Positions 29,004-38,160 are shown, counted from the stretch's first letter. The stretch is DNA of 64,000 nt from Aureimonas altamirensis (GCF_001463885.1 NZ_BBWQ01000005.1:1-64000), one strand, 5' to 3'. Numbers and translations are program-made. The notes: generated by a model not told the origin, from the sequence alone.

Positions 29004-29062
29004 GCGGCAAACTAGGGCGACTTGCCGCTTCAGGGAGTGGGCGAAGCGGCGAACTTTTTTTT
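29004..29062 (+). promoter_or_regulatory. Overlapping hairpins with T-run in fasciclin leader
   Basis: GCGGCAA (29004-29010) can pair with TTGCCGC (29022-29028). The same bases are part of TTGCCGCTTC (29022-29031), which can instead pair with GAAGCGGCGA (29043-29052), a hairpin followed closely by eight T (29055-29062). The two folds exclude each other, as in terminator/anti-terminator leaders. It ends 67 bp before the fasciclin start. A set of operator half-sites spaced about two helical turns apart is the alternative reading. Confidence 0.45.
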
Positions 29063-29129
29063 CGGCATGCATCCGGCGGCAGCACGGCTTCGTATCTGCT
29101 GGCTGCAAGGAACACACAGGGAGAAAATC

Positions 29130-29732
29130 ATGAAGACGATCCTATTTGCCGGTGTCATCGGCCTCGCCATGGGCACCGCTGCATTCGCCGAAGCCGACAA
29201 GGGCAGCTCGATGCCTGTCGAGAGCATGGCCATGTCGCAGGAAGGCGGCAGCGTAACGGTTGGCGGCGCACCGATGTATGCCAACAAGACGATCGCCGAA
29301 AATGCCGTGAACGCCTCCAACCTGACGACGCTCGTCGCCGCGGTGAAGGCAGCCGGACTGGTGGAAACGCTCGGCGGACCGGGGCCCTTTACCGTCTTCG
29401 CGCCCGACAATGCCGCGTTTGAAAAGCTTCCGGCCGGCACGGTGGAAGAGCTCGTCAAGCCCGAGAACAAGGCGCAGCTTACCAAGATCCTGACCTACCA
29501 TGTCGTTCCGGCGCGTGCGACGGCCGAAGCGGCCATGGGCATGATCCGCGACGATGGCGGGGCCCACAAGGTCAAGACGGTCGAGGGCGAGGAGCTGACG
29601 CTCGGCATGGCCGGAAACGCGATCACCGTCACCGATGCCAACGGCAATGTGGCGACCGTGACGCAGGCCGACGTCCTGCAATCGAATGGCGTGGTGCATG
29701 TCATCGATACGGTGCTGATGCCGGCGATGTGA
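29130..29732 (+). CDS. Secreted fasciclin-domain protein
   Basis: A 200-residue exported protein. A signal peptide (MKTILFAGVIGLAMGTAAFA) is followed by a Met/Ser-rich linker and one fasciclin (FAS1) domain (about residues 60-200) with the H1 motif GGPGPFTVFAPDNAAF, the YHVVPA motif and the H2 ending GVVHVIDTVLMP. FAS1 domains mediate adhesion or matrix contact; bacterial single-domain forms are often controlled by an ECF sigma factor. The gene diverges from the sigma/anti-sigma pair, with CAGGGAGA as ribosome-binding site. Confidence 0.93.
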   Translation: MKTILFAGVIGLAMGTAAFAEADKGSSMPVESMAMSQEGGSVTVGGAPMYANKTIAENAVNASNLTTLVAAVKAAGLVETLGGPGPFTVFAPDNAAFEKLPAGTVEELVKPENKAQLTKILTYHVVPARATAEAAMGMIRDDGGAHKVKTVEGEELTLGMAGNAITVTDANGNVATVTQADVLQSNGVVHVIDTVLMPAM

Positions 29733-29772
29733 TGGGTTGGCACCGGGCAGCCCCCCGCCCGGTGCCCCGGCT

Positions 29773-30162
29773 TCAGTTCGTGCAGCCGTCGCGCGCTTGC
29801 GCGGCGGCTGTTTCGCCGCCCTCCTGCTGGGCCGCGACATCCGCGGGCGACGTTGCGACGTTCGTGTCCGCTTCGCCCGGCTCACTGGCCATGGGCATCG
29901 TCGTACCATCCTGCACGATGCCGCTGCCCTGGCCGGTTCCGGATGTGCCGGCGGCCATGGAGCCGCCTTCCATGTTGGTCGTCGTGCCGCCGTCGGGCTG
30001 GCGCTCGGCCATCTGATCCGGCGCCTGCATCGGCGCCGTGGTCCCATCCTTGGAAATCGTTCCGGCCGTTTTTCCTGCCGTATCGTGGCAATCCGCCAAG
30101 GCGATTGCAGGCATCATGAAGAGTGCGGACGCTGCGAGGACAACGATGGATCGCGTTCTCAT
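29773..30162 (-). CDS. Secreted low-complexity protein with internal repeats
   Basis: Not recognised. The 129 residues begin with a signal peptide (MRTRSIVVLAASALFMMPAIALA) and continue as a Gly/Thr/Met/Ala/Gln-rich, probably disordered, acidic chain. A motif of the form xDGTTxPM occurs twice (SKDGTTAPM near residue 38 and VQDGTTMPM near 84), and single Cys residues sit just after the signal and near the C-terminus. Behind an EcfG-like promoter, so possibly a general-stress envelope protein (inference). Confidence 0.7.
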   Translation of the reverse strand: MRTRSIVVLAASALFMMPAIALADCHDTAGKTAGTISKDGTTAPMQAPDQMAERQPDGGTTTNMEGGSMAAGTSGTGQGSGIVQDGTTMPMASEPGEADTNVATSPADVAAQQEGGETAAAQARDGCTN

Positions 30163-30200
30163 TTCGAACCTCCCTGTTCGATCCTGGCGCCCGATGGCAA

Positions 30201-30225
30201 AACTTCCCGACGGGCCAAGTGTTCC
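30201..30225 (-). promoter_or_regulatory. EcfG-type (general stress) promoter candidate
   Basis: Read on the minus strand: GGAAC (30225-30221), 17 bases, GTT (30203-30201). This matches the GGAAC-N16/17-GTT consensus of alphaproteobacterial EcfG sigma factors. It lies about 40 bp before the start of the secreted repeat protein at 30162, a suitable distance. Confidence 0.55.
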
Positions 30226-30339
30226 TCAACGTGTGCGACCCCTCGCCGCGCCGGGCGACTGCTCTAGATGACAAGCCTGTGAAGGCCCTTGAGCAGCAAG
30301 GGTCGGTAAGCCGCGTTGGCGGCAGGGAGTCTTAAGCGG

Positions 30340-30501
30340 ATGGGCGTACTCATCAGTATATTGATCACGTTCCTGGTCGTGGTCCTCGTTCTTTGGCTCG
30401 TCCAGCAACTGCCGCTGGATGGCCGGATCAAGCAGATCGTCCAGGCCATCGTCATCATCATCGGGATCATTTCGCTGCTGCGATATCTCGCGGTCTTTTG
30501 A
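30340..30501 (+). CDS. Small membrane protein, Thivi_2564-like
   Basis: A 53-residue protein made of two hydrophobic helices (VLISILITFLVVVLVLWLV, about residues 3-21, and IVQAIVIIIGIISLLRYLAVF near the end) joined by QQLPLDGRIKQ. Length and the QQLPLD turn resemble the small Thivi_2564-family inner-membrane proteins of unknown function. The ATG at 30340 follows an AGGGAG site; a longer non-ATG start upstream is unlikely. A strong terminator follows immediately. Confidence 0.75.
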   Translation: MGVLISILITFLVVVLVLWLVQQLPLDGRIKQIVQAIVIIIGIISLLRYLAVF

Positions 30502-30508
30502 CCGATCT

Positions 30509-30545
30509 CGGGCGCCGGGGGGATACCCTCGGCGCCCGTCTTTTT
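30509..30545 (+). terminator. Intrinsic terminator after small membrane protein gene
   Basis: Long GC stem formed by CGGGCGCCGGGGG and CCCTCGGCGCCCG (about 12 bp, one G-T) with a short loop, then TCTTTTT. It overlaps the stop codon of the convergent epimerase gene. Confidence 0.85.
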
Positions 30546-31546
30546 CAGATAACCTGAAACCCATGGGCGAACGGGTCCCGATCATCGATGAAGATCGTGT
30601 TGTAGCCCGTCAGACGCGCCCAGCCTGCCACCGATGGTATTATGGCGGGCTTGCCGGCAACGGTCGTTTCCCCCTCGACCCGGCCTTTGAAGAGAGAGCC
30701 TATGATGCTCTCGTGCACGAAGTCGTCACCGGGCTTCAGCTTTCCCTTGGCGGCCCATTGGGCGATTCTTGCCGAAGTGCCCGTTCCGCAGGGCGACCGG
30801 TCGATGGCCTTGTCCCCGTAGAAAACCGCATTGCGCGCATGCGCTTCGCCGTGGCGCGGCGCGCCCGTCCACAGAATGTGCGACAGGCCGGCAATCTCCG
30901 GCTTTTCCGGATGCACGAAGCTGTATTTGTCGTTCAGCGCGCGGCGCAGCGGACCGGACAGGGCCACGAGCTGCCCGGCGGTAAAGTCCGCCATGTCACG
31001 GAAGTTCTCCTGCGGATCGACGATGGCGTAGAAATTTCCGCCATAGGCGACATCCACGGTAAGCCTGCCGAGCCCCGGGCACTCCACCTCCAGCCCTTCC
31101 GAATGGAGGAAGGCCGGAACGTTGACCAGCCGCACCTCTTCCACATGGTCGCCAACCTGCCTGTAAGTGGCCACGACCAGGCCGGCCGGCGTATCGAGCC
31201 TCAGCGTGCCGGGCTCCTTCGGGGTCACCAGTCCATGCTCCAGCGCCATCGTCACCGTGCCGATGGTGCCATGGCCGCACATGGGCAGACAGCCGGATGT
31301 TTCGATGAACAGGATGGCGATATCGCAATCGGGCCGCGTCGGCGGATAGAGGATCGAGCCCGACATCATGTCGTGGCCGCGTGGCTCGAACATCAGGCCG
31401 GTGCGCACCCAGTCGAACTCGGCCAGGAAGTGGGCGCGCTTCTCGATCATGTTGGCCCCGGACAGGATGGGGCCGCCGCCGGCCACCAGCCGCACCGGAT
31501 TGCCGCATGTATGCCCGTCGAGGCAGAAAAAGGAATGTCGTGCCAT
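30545..31546 (-). CDS. 4-hydroxyproline 2-epimerase (proline racemase family)
   Basis: A 333-residue enzyme interconverting trans-4-hydroxy-L-proline and cis-4-hydroxy-D-proline, the entry step of hydroxyproline breakdown. Both catalytic cysteines are present: Cys90 in PMCGHGTIGT and Cys253 in SPCGTGTSAR, which separates it from the Cys/Thr dehydratase subgroup. It lies 4 bp after an FAD-dependent dehydrogenase gene that fits the next step (oxidation of the D-isomer). The deaminase and semialdehyde dehydrogenase of the pathway are not in the window. Confidence 0.88.
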   Translation of the reverse strand: MARHSFFCLDGHTCGNPVRLVAGGGPILSGANMIEKRAHFLAEFDWVRTGLMFEPRGHDMMSGSILYPPTRPDCDIAILFIETSGCLPMCGHGTIGTVTMALEHGLVTPKEPGTLRLDTPAGLVVATYRQVGDHVEEVRLVNVPAFLHSEGLEVECPGLGRLTVDVAYGGNFYAIVDPQENFRDMADFTAGQLVALSGPLRRALNDKYSFVHPEKPEIAGLSHILWTGAPRHGEAHARNAVFYGDKAIDRSPCGTGTSARIAQWAAKGKLKPGDDFVHESIIGSLFKGRVEGETTVAGKPAIIPSVAGWARLTGYNTIFIDDRDPFAHGFQVI

Positions 31547-31550
31547 GTCG

Positions 31551-32822
31551 CTACCGTGTCTGCTTGAAGCGTCGGGGTGAGAAGGGGGCAAGGTCGATGG
31601 ATGGCGCGCGGCCGGCGGCCAGCTCTGCCACGAGACGCGCTGTCGCGGCAGATTGCGTCAGGCCGAGATGTCCATGGCCGAAGGCGTGGATGATATGTCG
31701 GCCGGCGGCGGAATAGCCGATAACGGCAAGCGTATCGGGCATGGATGGCCGGAACCCCATCCAGCGCGTTCCGCCTTCCGTCCGCAGCCCCGGCAGAAAC
31801 TGCGCGGCCTTGGCCAGCATGGCATCCGACCGCTTCCAGTTGGGAGGCAGGTTCAGGCCGCCCAGTTCCACCGCGCCGCCGATCCGCACGCCGCCCCCAA
31901 TGGGCGTCGCGACAAAGCCATGACCGTTGAAGTAAAGTTGTCGGCGCAGGTCGAAAGCGCCGGCCGGCAATGTGGTGTTGTATCCGCGTTCCGTCTCCAG
32001 CGGCACCGCGTCGCCGAGCCAGCCGGCGAGCCGCTTCGACCAGGCGCCGGCCGCCACGACGACCGTCTTTGCGGACAGGCGCCGGTTGCCCGGCAGCGTC
32101 AGCACTGCGCCGGCCTCGGCCGGCTCGACCTTCAGCACCTCGTCCCGGCGCAGGGCGCCGCCCTCCGCCTCCAGCCTCTGTGCCAAGGCAAGGGTGAACA
32201 GGCGCGGATCGATGATCTGGCGGCCGTCCTCGGTATAGACGGCCTTCTGCCGGAAACGCGCGTGCAGCCCCGGCTGCAAGGATTCGATTTCGTCGCCGCC
32301 AACGACTTTGAAGGCGAAGCCGGCCTTTTCCTTGGCCGCCCAGTCACCTCTGGCGCTGTCGAAGGCGGATGCCCCGTCGTACAGATCGAGGGTGCCCGTC
32401 GTCATCGCATGACGGGCAAGGACCGGCTCCAGCAGGACGCGCTGCATCTCCGCCTCGGCCAGCCGCATGATCGTTGCCTGCGCGGCCAAGATTTCGGCGT
32501 GGCGGGCCGGGCGGCTGGCGGCGGCAAAGCGCAGCAGCCATGGCGCGATCCTGAGTGCGTATGCGGGGCGAATCGCCAGCGGTCCGAGCGGGTCGGCCAG
32601 CCAGCGCGGGGCCTGGCGCAGAATGCCGGGCGAAGCCAGCGGCAGAATTTCCGGAAAGGCCAGGATACCGGCATTCCCGGCGCTGGCGCCGGAAGCGGGG
32701 CCGCTTTTGTCGAGCACCAGCACCTGCCGCCCTTCGGCGCGCAGCGCCCGGCCGGCCATCAGGCCGACGACGCCGGCGCCGATCACCACGACATCCGCTG
32801 TCTCCTGATTGACCGGGCTCAT
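31551..32822 (-). CDS. FAD-dependent D-amino-acid dehydrogenase (DadA-like; probable D-hydroxyproline dehydrogenase)
   Basis: A 423-residue DAO-family flavoprotein. The ADP-binding motif VVVIGAGVVGLMAGRAL is at about residues 11-27 and the C-terminal FAD segment has HIIHAFGHGHLGLTQSAATA. Close family members oxidise D-amino acids, passing electrons to quinones. Being first in a two-gene unit with 4-hydroxyproline epimerase, it most likely oxidises cis-4-hydroxy-D-proline to pyrroline-4-hydroxy-2-carboxylate; the substrate is inferred from context. Confidence 0.82.
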   Translation of the reverse strand: MSPVNQETADVVVIGAGVVGLMAGRALRAEGRQVLVLDKSGPASGASAGNAGILAFPEILPLASPGILRQAPRWLADPLGPLAIRPAYALRIAPWLLRFAAASRPARHAEILAAQATIMRLAEAEMQRVLLEPVLARHAMTTGTLDLYDGASAFDSARGDWAAKEKAGFAFKVVGGDEIESLQPGLHARFRQKAVYTEDGRQIIDPRLFTLALAQRLEAEGGALRRDEVLKVEPAEAGAVLTLPGNRRLSAKTVVVAAGAWSKRLAGWLGDAVPLETERGYNTTLPAGAFDLRRQLYFNGHGFVATPIGGGVRIGGAVELGGLNLPPNWKRSDAMLAKAAQFLPGLRTEGGTRWMGFRPSMPDTLAVIGYSAAGRHIIHAFGHGHLGLTQSAATARLVAELAAGRAPSIDLAPFSPRRFKQTR

Positions 32823-32979
32823 GATCCGCCTTTCGATGCCTGACGCACGTTCCATGGCATGCCGCCCTGGTTGCGGCAAGGCCGGGCGCAAGGCACAACT
32901 GCGCACAGATTTCACACATGGGTCGAAAGGCTCTAATCTGGCAACCGGACTGCAGCCGCGAGCCCGTCGGGAGAGATGC

Positions 32980-34326
32980 GTGACGTCGTATTTGGATAGC
33001 GCCGGAGACGAGTGGCGAAGGCGGGTTGCCCGAGTGTTGGGCGACGAGGCCTTCGATGCGCTGCGCTCGCCGACCATCGAGGGCCTGATCCTGGAGCCGC
33101 TTTACGGCAAGGCGGCCGAAGCGCGGCCGCGCGCCTTCCGGCAGGCCGGCGCGGCGCCGTGGCAGATCGTCCAGCGCATAGACGATACGGACCCGGCAAG
33201 AGCGGGCGCCCAGGCGGCGGAAGATATCGCCGAGGGCGCCAATGTCCTGCGCCTTTGCCTTGCCGGCAGCGACGCGGCCTTCGGCTTCGGGCTGCCCGCA
33301 TCGCAGGCGGCCGATGCCTTGGCCGGCCTGGAGCTCGACCGCCAGCCGGTCGAGATATGCAGCGCGAACGGCTATGGCCAGGATGCGGCGGAGGCCGTGC
33401 TGGCCTGCCTCGATGCCGCGCGGCTGCCGCCATCGCTGTCGAAAGTGTCGTTCCGGCTGGATGCGTCGATGGTCCATGTGCCGATGGTTGCGCGGCTTCT
33501 GGAAGCGGGTTTCCAGGGGCCGTTGGCCTGCGCATCCGGGCGTGCGCACCACAATGCCGGTGCCGACGCGGTGCAGGAGATCGCGGCGGTGCTGTCTTCC
33601 GCCGTTGCGGCCCTGCGTACCATGGAGCAGGCCGGCCTGCCGGCGGACAGGGCAGCCGAGCGCCTGACGCTGGAACTCTGTGCCGATGCCGATGTGTTCA
33701 TGACGCTGGCGAAGTTCAGGGCGGTGCGGTTGTTGTGGGCCGAGATCGCCTCCGCCTGCCGCTTGCCATCGGCCTCCATCCGTGTGGATGCGGAAACCTC
33801 GTTCCGGATGCTGACCCGGCAGGACGTGGCCACCAACATGCTGCGCAACACGCTTGCCGTATTTGCCGCCGCCGTCGGCGGCGCGGATACGGTCTGCGTC
33901 CTTCCGCATACGCTGGCCTCCGGCCTGCCGGATGCCTTTGCCCGCCGCATGGCGCGCAATCTGCAGATCATCCTGATGGATGAAAGCCATCTGGCCTCGG
34001 TGGCCGATCCGGCTGCGGGGGCGGGGGCCTTCGAAAAGCTGACGGACGATCTTGCCGAGGCCGGCTGGCAGGCCTTCCAGCGTCTGGAGGCAGCGGGCGG
34101 CCTTGCGGCAGCCGGCGAAGACGGATCCTGGGCGGCCGCGCTGGCGCGCACACGGCAGCACAGGGCCGCCGCCATCGCCGACGGCCGTGCCGCCATATTG
34201 GGCGTCACCCATTACCCGGATGCTCGCGAGCGTCCGTCCGCAACCCTTGCCTCGCGGCGCAGCGCCTTTGCCTTCGATGCCTTCCGCGATGCTGCCGCCT
34301 TCGAAGCCGGGGAGACCGCGGCATGA
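32980..34326 (+). CDS. Methylmalonyl-CoA mutase small (non-catalytic) subunit
   Basis: A 448-residue protein with the methylmalonyl-CoA mutase substrate-domain fold (TIM-barrel), directly upstream of and overlapping the large subunit gene by 4 bases. Recognisable parts are [14 protein letters not shown] near the N-terminus, [14 protein letters not shown] and [20 protein letters not shown]. The usual partner subunit has over 600 residues with a degenerate B12-binding domain; here that C-terminal domain is missing. The start is GTG at 32980 after GGGAGAG; the ATG at 32976 is out of frame. Confidence 0.85.
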   Translation: MTSYLDSAGDEWRRRVARVLGDEAFDALRSPTIEGLILEPLYGKAAEARPRAFRQAGAAPWQIVQRIDDTDPARAGAQAAEDIAEGANVLRLCLAGSDAAFGFGLPASQAADALAGLELDRQPVEICSANGYGQDAAEAVLACLDAARLPPSLSKVSFRLDASMVHVPMVARLLEAGFQGPLACASGRAHHNAGADAVQEIAAVLSSAVAALRTMEQAGLPADRAAERLTLELCADADVFMTLAKFRAVRLLWAEIASACRLPSASIRVDAETSFRMLTRQDVATNMLRNTLAVFAAAVGGADTVCVLPHTLASGLPDAFARRMARNLQIILMDESHLASVADPAAGAGAFEKLTDDLAEAGWQAFQRLEAAGGLAAAGEDGSWAAALARTRQHRAAAIADGRAAILGVTHYPDARERPSATLASRRSAFAFDAFRDAAAFEAGETAA

Positions 34327-36485
34327 CTTCCATTCCCGACTTTTCCAAACTGTCCCGGCGCAATCCGGCGCCTGTCGATGCCGGGGGCGGGCGTGTCTGG
34401 CAGACGCCGGAGGGCATCGAGGTCAAGCCGTGCTACGGCACCGACGACCGCGCCGGGCTGGAAGCCGTGGACGGCTATCCGGGCATGCCGCCCTTTCTGC
34501 GCGGTCCATATCCGACGATGTATGTGAACCAGCCATGGACGATCCGGCAGTATGCGGGGTTCTCGACGGCGGAAGAGTCCAACGCCTTCTATCGGCGTAA
34601 CCTGCAGGCCGGGCAGAAGGGCCTGTCCGTGGCCTTCGACCTTGCGACGCATCGCGGCTACGACAGCGATCATCCGCGCGTGGCCGGCGATGTCGGCATG
34701 GCGGGTGTGGCGATCGATTCCATCTACGATATGCGCACCCTGTTCGACGGCATCCCGCTCGACAAGATGAGCGTATCGATGACGATGAACGGCGCCGTCC
34801 TACCGATCCTGGCGCTGTACATCGTGGCGGGGGAAGAGCAGGGCGTTCCGCCCGAGAAGCTGTCGGGCACGATCCAGAACGATATTCTGAAGGAGTTCAT
34901 GGTCCGCAATACCTACATCTACCCGCCGGCCGGGTCGATGCGGATCGTCTCCGATATTTTCGGCTACACCTCGCGGCACATGCCGCGGTTCAATTCCATA
35001 TCGATTTCCGGCTATCACATGCAGGAAGCCGGGGCGACGGCCGATCTGGAGCTTGCCTACACGCTCGCCGACGGGGTCGAATATATCCGCGCCGGAATCG
35101 CCGCCGGCCTGCCGGTCGATTCCTTCGCTCCCCGCCTGTCCTTTTTCTGGGCGGTCGGCATGAACTTCTTCATGGAGGTGGCCAAGCTTCGTGCCGGCCG
35201 GCTGCTGTGGAGCCGGCTCGTCTCGCAGTTCGATCCGAAAAACGAGAAGTCGCTGGCGCTGCGCGCGCACTGCCAGACATCGGGCTGGTCGCTGACGGCG
35301 CAGGACGTGTTCAACAACGTCACGCGGACGGCGATCGAAGCGATGGCCGCCACGCAGGGGCATACCCAGTCGCTGCACACCAACTCGCTGGACGAGGCCT
35401 TGGCGCTGCCGACCGATTTTTCGGCGCGGATCGCGCGTAATACCCAGCTTCTGCTGCAACTGGAAAGCGGCACGACGCGCATCATCGACCCGTGGGGCGG
35501 CTCGGCCTATGTCGAGCGCCTGACGCAGGATCTGGCCGACAGGGCCATAGCGCATATCGACGAGGTGGAATCGCTCGGCGGGATGGCGCGCGCCATCGAA
35601 AGCGGCGTGCCGAAACTGCGGATCGAGGAGGCCGCCGCGCGCACGCAGGCGCGGATCGATTCCGGCCACCAGACGGTCGTCGGCGTCAACCGCCATGTGG
35701 TGGGCGAGGAGCAGGAGATCGAGGTGCTGAAGGTCGACAATTCGGCCGTGCGCGCCCGCCAGATCGACAAGCTGAAGCGGCTTCGCGCCGAGCGCAACGA
35801 GGCCGACGTGGCCCGATCCCTGGCGGCGCTGACCGCGGCGGCGCGAGGGCAGGGCAACCTTCTGGAACTCGCAGTCGTGGCGGCCCGCGCCAAGGCGACG
35901 GTGGGCGAGATCTCAGAAGCCCTGGAACAGGCCTGGAGCCGCCATCGCGCCGAAATCCAGGTCAACAGCGGCGTCTATGCCCGTGCCTTCGGCGAGCCGG
36001 ACGCGGCGACGGTGCGCGCGACGGCGCTTGTGGAGGATTTCCGCGAGCTTGAAGGCTCCGCGCCGCGCATCCTGGTGGCCAAGATGGGGCAGGATGGGCA
36101 CGATCGGGGCCAGAAGGTGATTGCGTCGGCTTTCGGCGACCTTGGCTTCGGCGTCGTCATCGGCCCGCTCTTCGCCACGCCGGACGAGGTTGCCGAACAG
36201 GCCATCGGCGAGGATGTCCATGTGGTGGGGGTTTCGTCGCTGGCGGCGGGGCACCTGACGCTTGTGCCGGAACTGCGGCAGGCACTTGCGCAGCGCGGGC
36301 GGCCGGACATCATGATCGTGGTGGGCGGGGTCATCCCCCCGCAGGACGAGCAGGCCCTACGCGACTTCGGCGCAGCGGCGATCTTTCCGCCGGGCACGCC
36401 CATCGCGCGCGCCGCCATCGAGGTGCTCGACACGCTGAAGGCGCATCACGGCTACCGGCAGAAGAAACCGTCGGACTATCTCTGA
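34323..36485 (+). CDS. scpA: Methylmalonyl-CoA mutase large (catalytic) subunit
   Basis: The adenosylcobalamin-dependent mutase that interconverts (R)-methylmalonyl-CoA and succinyl-CoA at the end of propionate and branched-chain amino-acid breakdown. The 720 residues comprise the catalytic barrel ([17 protein letters not shown] near residue 100, [29 protein letters not shown]) and the C-terminal cobalamin domain with DGHDRG (Asp591-x-His593, the lower cobalt ligand) and [13 protein letters not shown]. It is coupled to the small-subunit gene. No MeaB chaperone or epimerase gene is adjacent. Confidence 0.96.
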   Translation: MTSIPDFSKLSRRNPAPVDAGGGRVWQTPEGIEVKPCYGTDDRAGLEAVDGYPGMPPFLRGPYPTMYVNQPWTIRQYAGFSTAEESNAFYRRNLQAGQKGLSVAFDLATHRGYDSDHPRVAGDVGMAGVAIDSIYDMRTLFDGIPLDKMSVSMTMNGAVLPILALYIVAGEEQGVPPEKLSGTIQNDILKEFMVRNTYIYPPAGSMRIVSDIFGYTSRHMPRFNSISISGYHMQEAGATADLELAYTLADGVEYIRAGIAAGLPVDSFAPRLSFFWAVGMNFFMEVAKLRAGRLLWSRLVSQFDPKNEKSLALRAHCQTSGWSLTAQDVFNNVTRTAIEAMAATQGHTQSLHTNSLDEALALPTDFSARIARNTQLLLQLESGTTRIIDPWGGSAYVERLTQDLADRAIAHIDEVESLGGMARAIESGVPKLRIEEAAARTQARIDSGHQTVVGVNRHVVGEEQEIEVLKVDNSAVRARQIDKLKRLRAERNEADVARSLAALTAAARGQGNLLELAVVAARAKATVGEISEALEQAWSRHRAEIQVNSGVYARAFGEPDAATVRATALVEDFRELEGSAPRILVAKMGQDGHDRGQKVIASAFGDLGFGVVIGPLFATPDEVAEQAIGEDVHVVGVSSLAAGHLTLVPELRQALAQRGRPDIMIVVGGVIPPQDEQALRDFGAAAIFPPGTPIARAAIEVLDTLKAHHGYRQKKPSDYL

Positions 36486-36492
36486 TGCCGGC

Positions 36493-37992
36493 TTACGCGA
36501 CGCGGGCGGGCAGGCGGGACATGCCCACCGGCTCGTAGCCCTCGGTAACGTTGGCCTCGCATTCGGAGAACACCCGTCCGACGCCGATCAGGATCGGGCG
36601 GTCGACGCCGACCCGTTCCACCAGCGCGCCAAGGCCGGCAAGTGTGCCGACGCCGCGCGTTTCGTCGTCGCGCGACAGGTTTGCCGCCACCGCAACCGGG
36701 GTCTCGGCCGGCAGGCCCTCTGCGATCAGCCTTTCGGAAATGCGGGGCGCCATGCGACCGCCCATGTAGAAGATCGTCGTGGCGTTGTCGTCGGCCAGCG
36801 CGTGCCAGTCGAGGTCTTCCGGCAAGCCCCCCTTGCGGGAGTGCGCCGTGACGAAACGCACCTGCTGCGCGCAGTCGCGATGCGTCAGCGAAACGCCGAA
36901 GCCGGCCGCAAGCGCGGACGCCGCGGTGATGCCGGGCACGATGCGCACCGGAATGCCTTCCTGACGCAGTTCGGCGATCTCTTCGCCCGCGCGGCCGAAG
37001 ATGGAAACATCGCCGCTCTTCAGCCGTACGACATGCTTACCGGCCTTGGCGAACTGGATCATCATCCGGTTGATGTCTTCTTGCCGGCAGCTATCGCGCG
37101 AGGCGCGCTTGCCGACCAGCATGCGCTTGGCCTCGCGGCGCGCCAGCTCCAGGATGTCGTCGGATACGAGGTCGTCGAACAGGATCACATCCGCTGCCTG
37201 AAGCGCGCGCACCGCCTTGAGCGTCAGCAACTCGGCCTCACCGGGGCCGGCGCCGACAAGCGTGACCCTTCCGCCGGCCGAGGGCGAGCGTGCAAGATCC
37301 TCGACCCAGCCGCGCGCCTCTGCCTCTGCGGCATCGTCCGGGGCCTTCCGCGTGAAGGCGCTGTCGGAGAACCGCTCCCAGAAGCTGCGGCGCTGCGGCC
37401 CTGGCATCAGGCTGTCCATCACGTTGCTGCGCAGGCGCGTGGCTAGGCGCGCCCACCCGGTCAGGGACAGCGGCAGCAGGGTTTCGATCCGCCGGCGGAT
37501 CGCCTGGCCCAGGATCGGCGCCGCACCATCGGTCGAGATGCCGACGACGACGGGCGAGCGGTTGACGATGGTGCCGAAACGGAACTGGCAGTAGGCGGGC
37601 TTGTCGATGACGTTGACGGGCACGCCGGCGCGATGGGCTGCGGCGGCAAAGCTTTCGGCCTCGGCCTCCGTCTCGCAGTCGGCGACGGCCAGCGCCGCGC
37701 CCTCGAAGTCGGCCTCGGCCCAGCCGCGCGCCACATGCACGATGCTGCCGCGCTCGAAGGCGGCCTCCAGCACCGAGCGCATTTCATCGGAAAGCCCGTC
37801 TTCCTCGGCGTGAAGCCTTACCGCAGCGCCGGCCGCCGCCAGCAGTTCGGCCTTCCAGGCGGCCGCATCGGAGCCGCCGGCCATGATGACGCGCTTGCCG
37901 GAAAGATCGAAGAAGACGGGCAGGGTGGCAAGATCGCCCATGCGCTGGGGGCGCTCGCGTTCCTGTCGCATGTCGTCCGTGCCTGCCGCCAT
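36493..37992 (-). CDS. cysG: Siroheme synthase CysG (precorrin-2 dehydrogenase/ferrochelatase fused to uroporphyrinogen-III methyltransferase)
   Basis: A 499-residue fusion enzyme making siroheme for sulfite and nitrite reductases. The N-terminal half (about 15-215) is the NAD-dependent dehydrogenase/chelatase, with FFDLSGKRVIMAGGSDAA and ADCETEAEA. The C-terminal SAM methyltransferase half (about 250-490) has TLVGAGPGEAELLTLKAVRA, GKRASRDSCRQEDIN and VVRLKSGDVSIFGRAGEE. From the ATG at 37992; an in-frame earlier start is possible. No sulfite reductase genes adjoin. It is divergent from an iron-transport operon. Confidence 0.95.
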   Translation of the reverse strand: MAAGTDDMRQERERPQRMGDLATLPVFFDLSGKRVIMAGGSDAAAWKAELLAAAGAAVRLHAEEDGLSDEMRSVLEAAFERGSIVHVARGWAEADFEGAALAVADCETEAEAESFAAAAHRAGVPVNVIDKPAYCQFRFGTIVNRSPVVVGISTDGAAPILGQAIRRRIETLLPLSLTGWARLATRLRSNVMDSLMPGPQRRSFWERFSDSAFTRKAPDDAAEAEARGWVEDLARSPSAGGRVTLVGAGPGEAELLTLKAVRALQAADVILFDDLVSDDILELARREAKRMLVGKRASRDSCRQEDINRMMIQFAKAGKHVVRLKSGDVSIFGRAGEEIAELRQEGIPVRIVPGITAASALAAGFGVSLTHRDCAQQVRFVTAHSRKGGLPEDLDWHALADDNATTIFYMGGRMAPRISERLIAEGLPAETPVAVAANLSRDDETRGVGTLAGLGALVERVGVDRPILIGVGRVFSECEANVTEGYEPVGMSRLPARVA

Positions 37993-38145
37993 TTGGATAC
38001 GCCTTCCGAAAACCATGGCCAATGTCGGCGATTTGCCCGCGCGATACAAGAAAGCGGCTTTTGCCGCATGTGCCCTAGGCGGTCGATTGCCCTCAATACC
38101 CGCTCTGCCCCGGAAAATCCTTCCGACATCACGAAAGTTTAATCT

Positions 38146-38160
38146 TGAATTTTTCAATCA
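38146..38160 (+). promoter_or_regulatory. RirA-type iron box (TGA-N9-TCA) before siderophore ABC operon
   Basis: TGA at 38146-38148, nine bases, TCA at 38158-38160, exactly the IRO-box pattern bound by the rhizobial iron regulator RirA. Its core is also an inverted repeat, TTGAA-TTT-TTCAA (38145-38157), in an AT-rich stretch of an otherwise GC-rich region. It lies 52 bp before the binding-protein gene, in the gap shared with cysG. Confidence 0.65.

Noticed and set aside
28977-29129. EcfG-type promoter at GGAAC (29110-29114) before the fasciclin gene
   Set aside because: No GTT at the required spacing, and the motif lies almost at the start codon.
32344-34212. 622-codon minus-strand open frame opposite the mutase small subunit
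   Set aside because: Overlaps two recognised genes in a wrong frame and has low-complexity composition.
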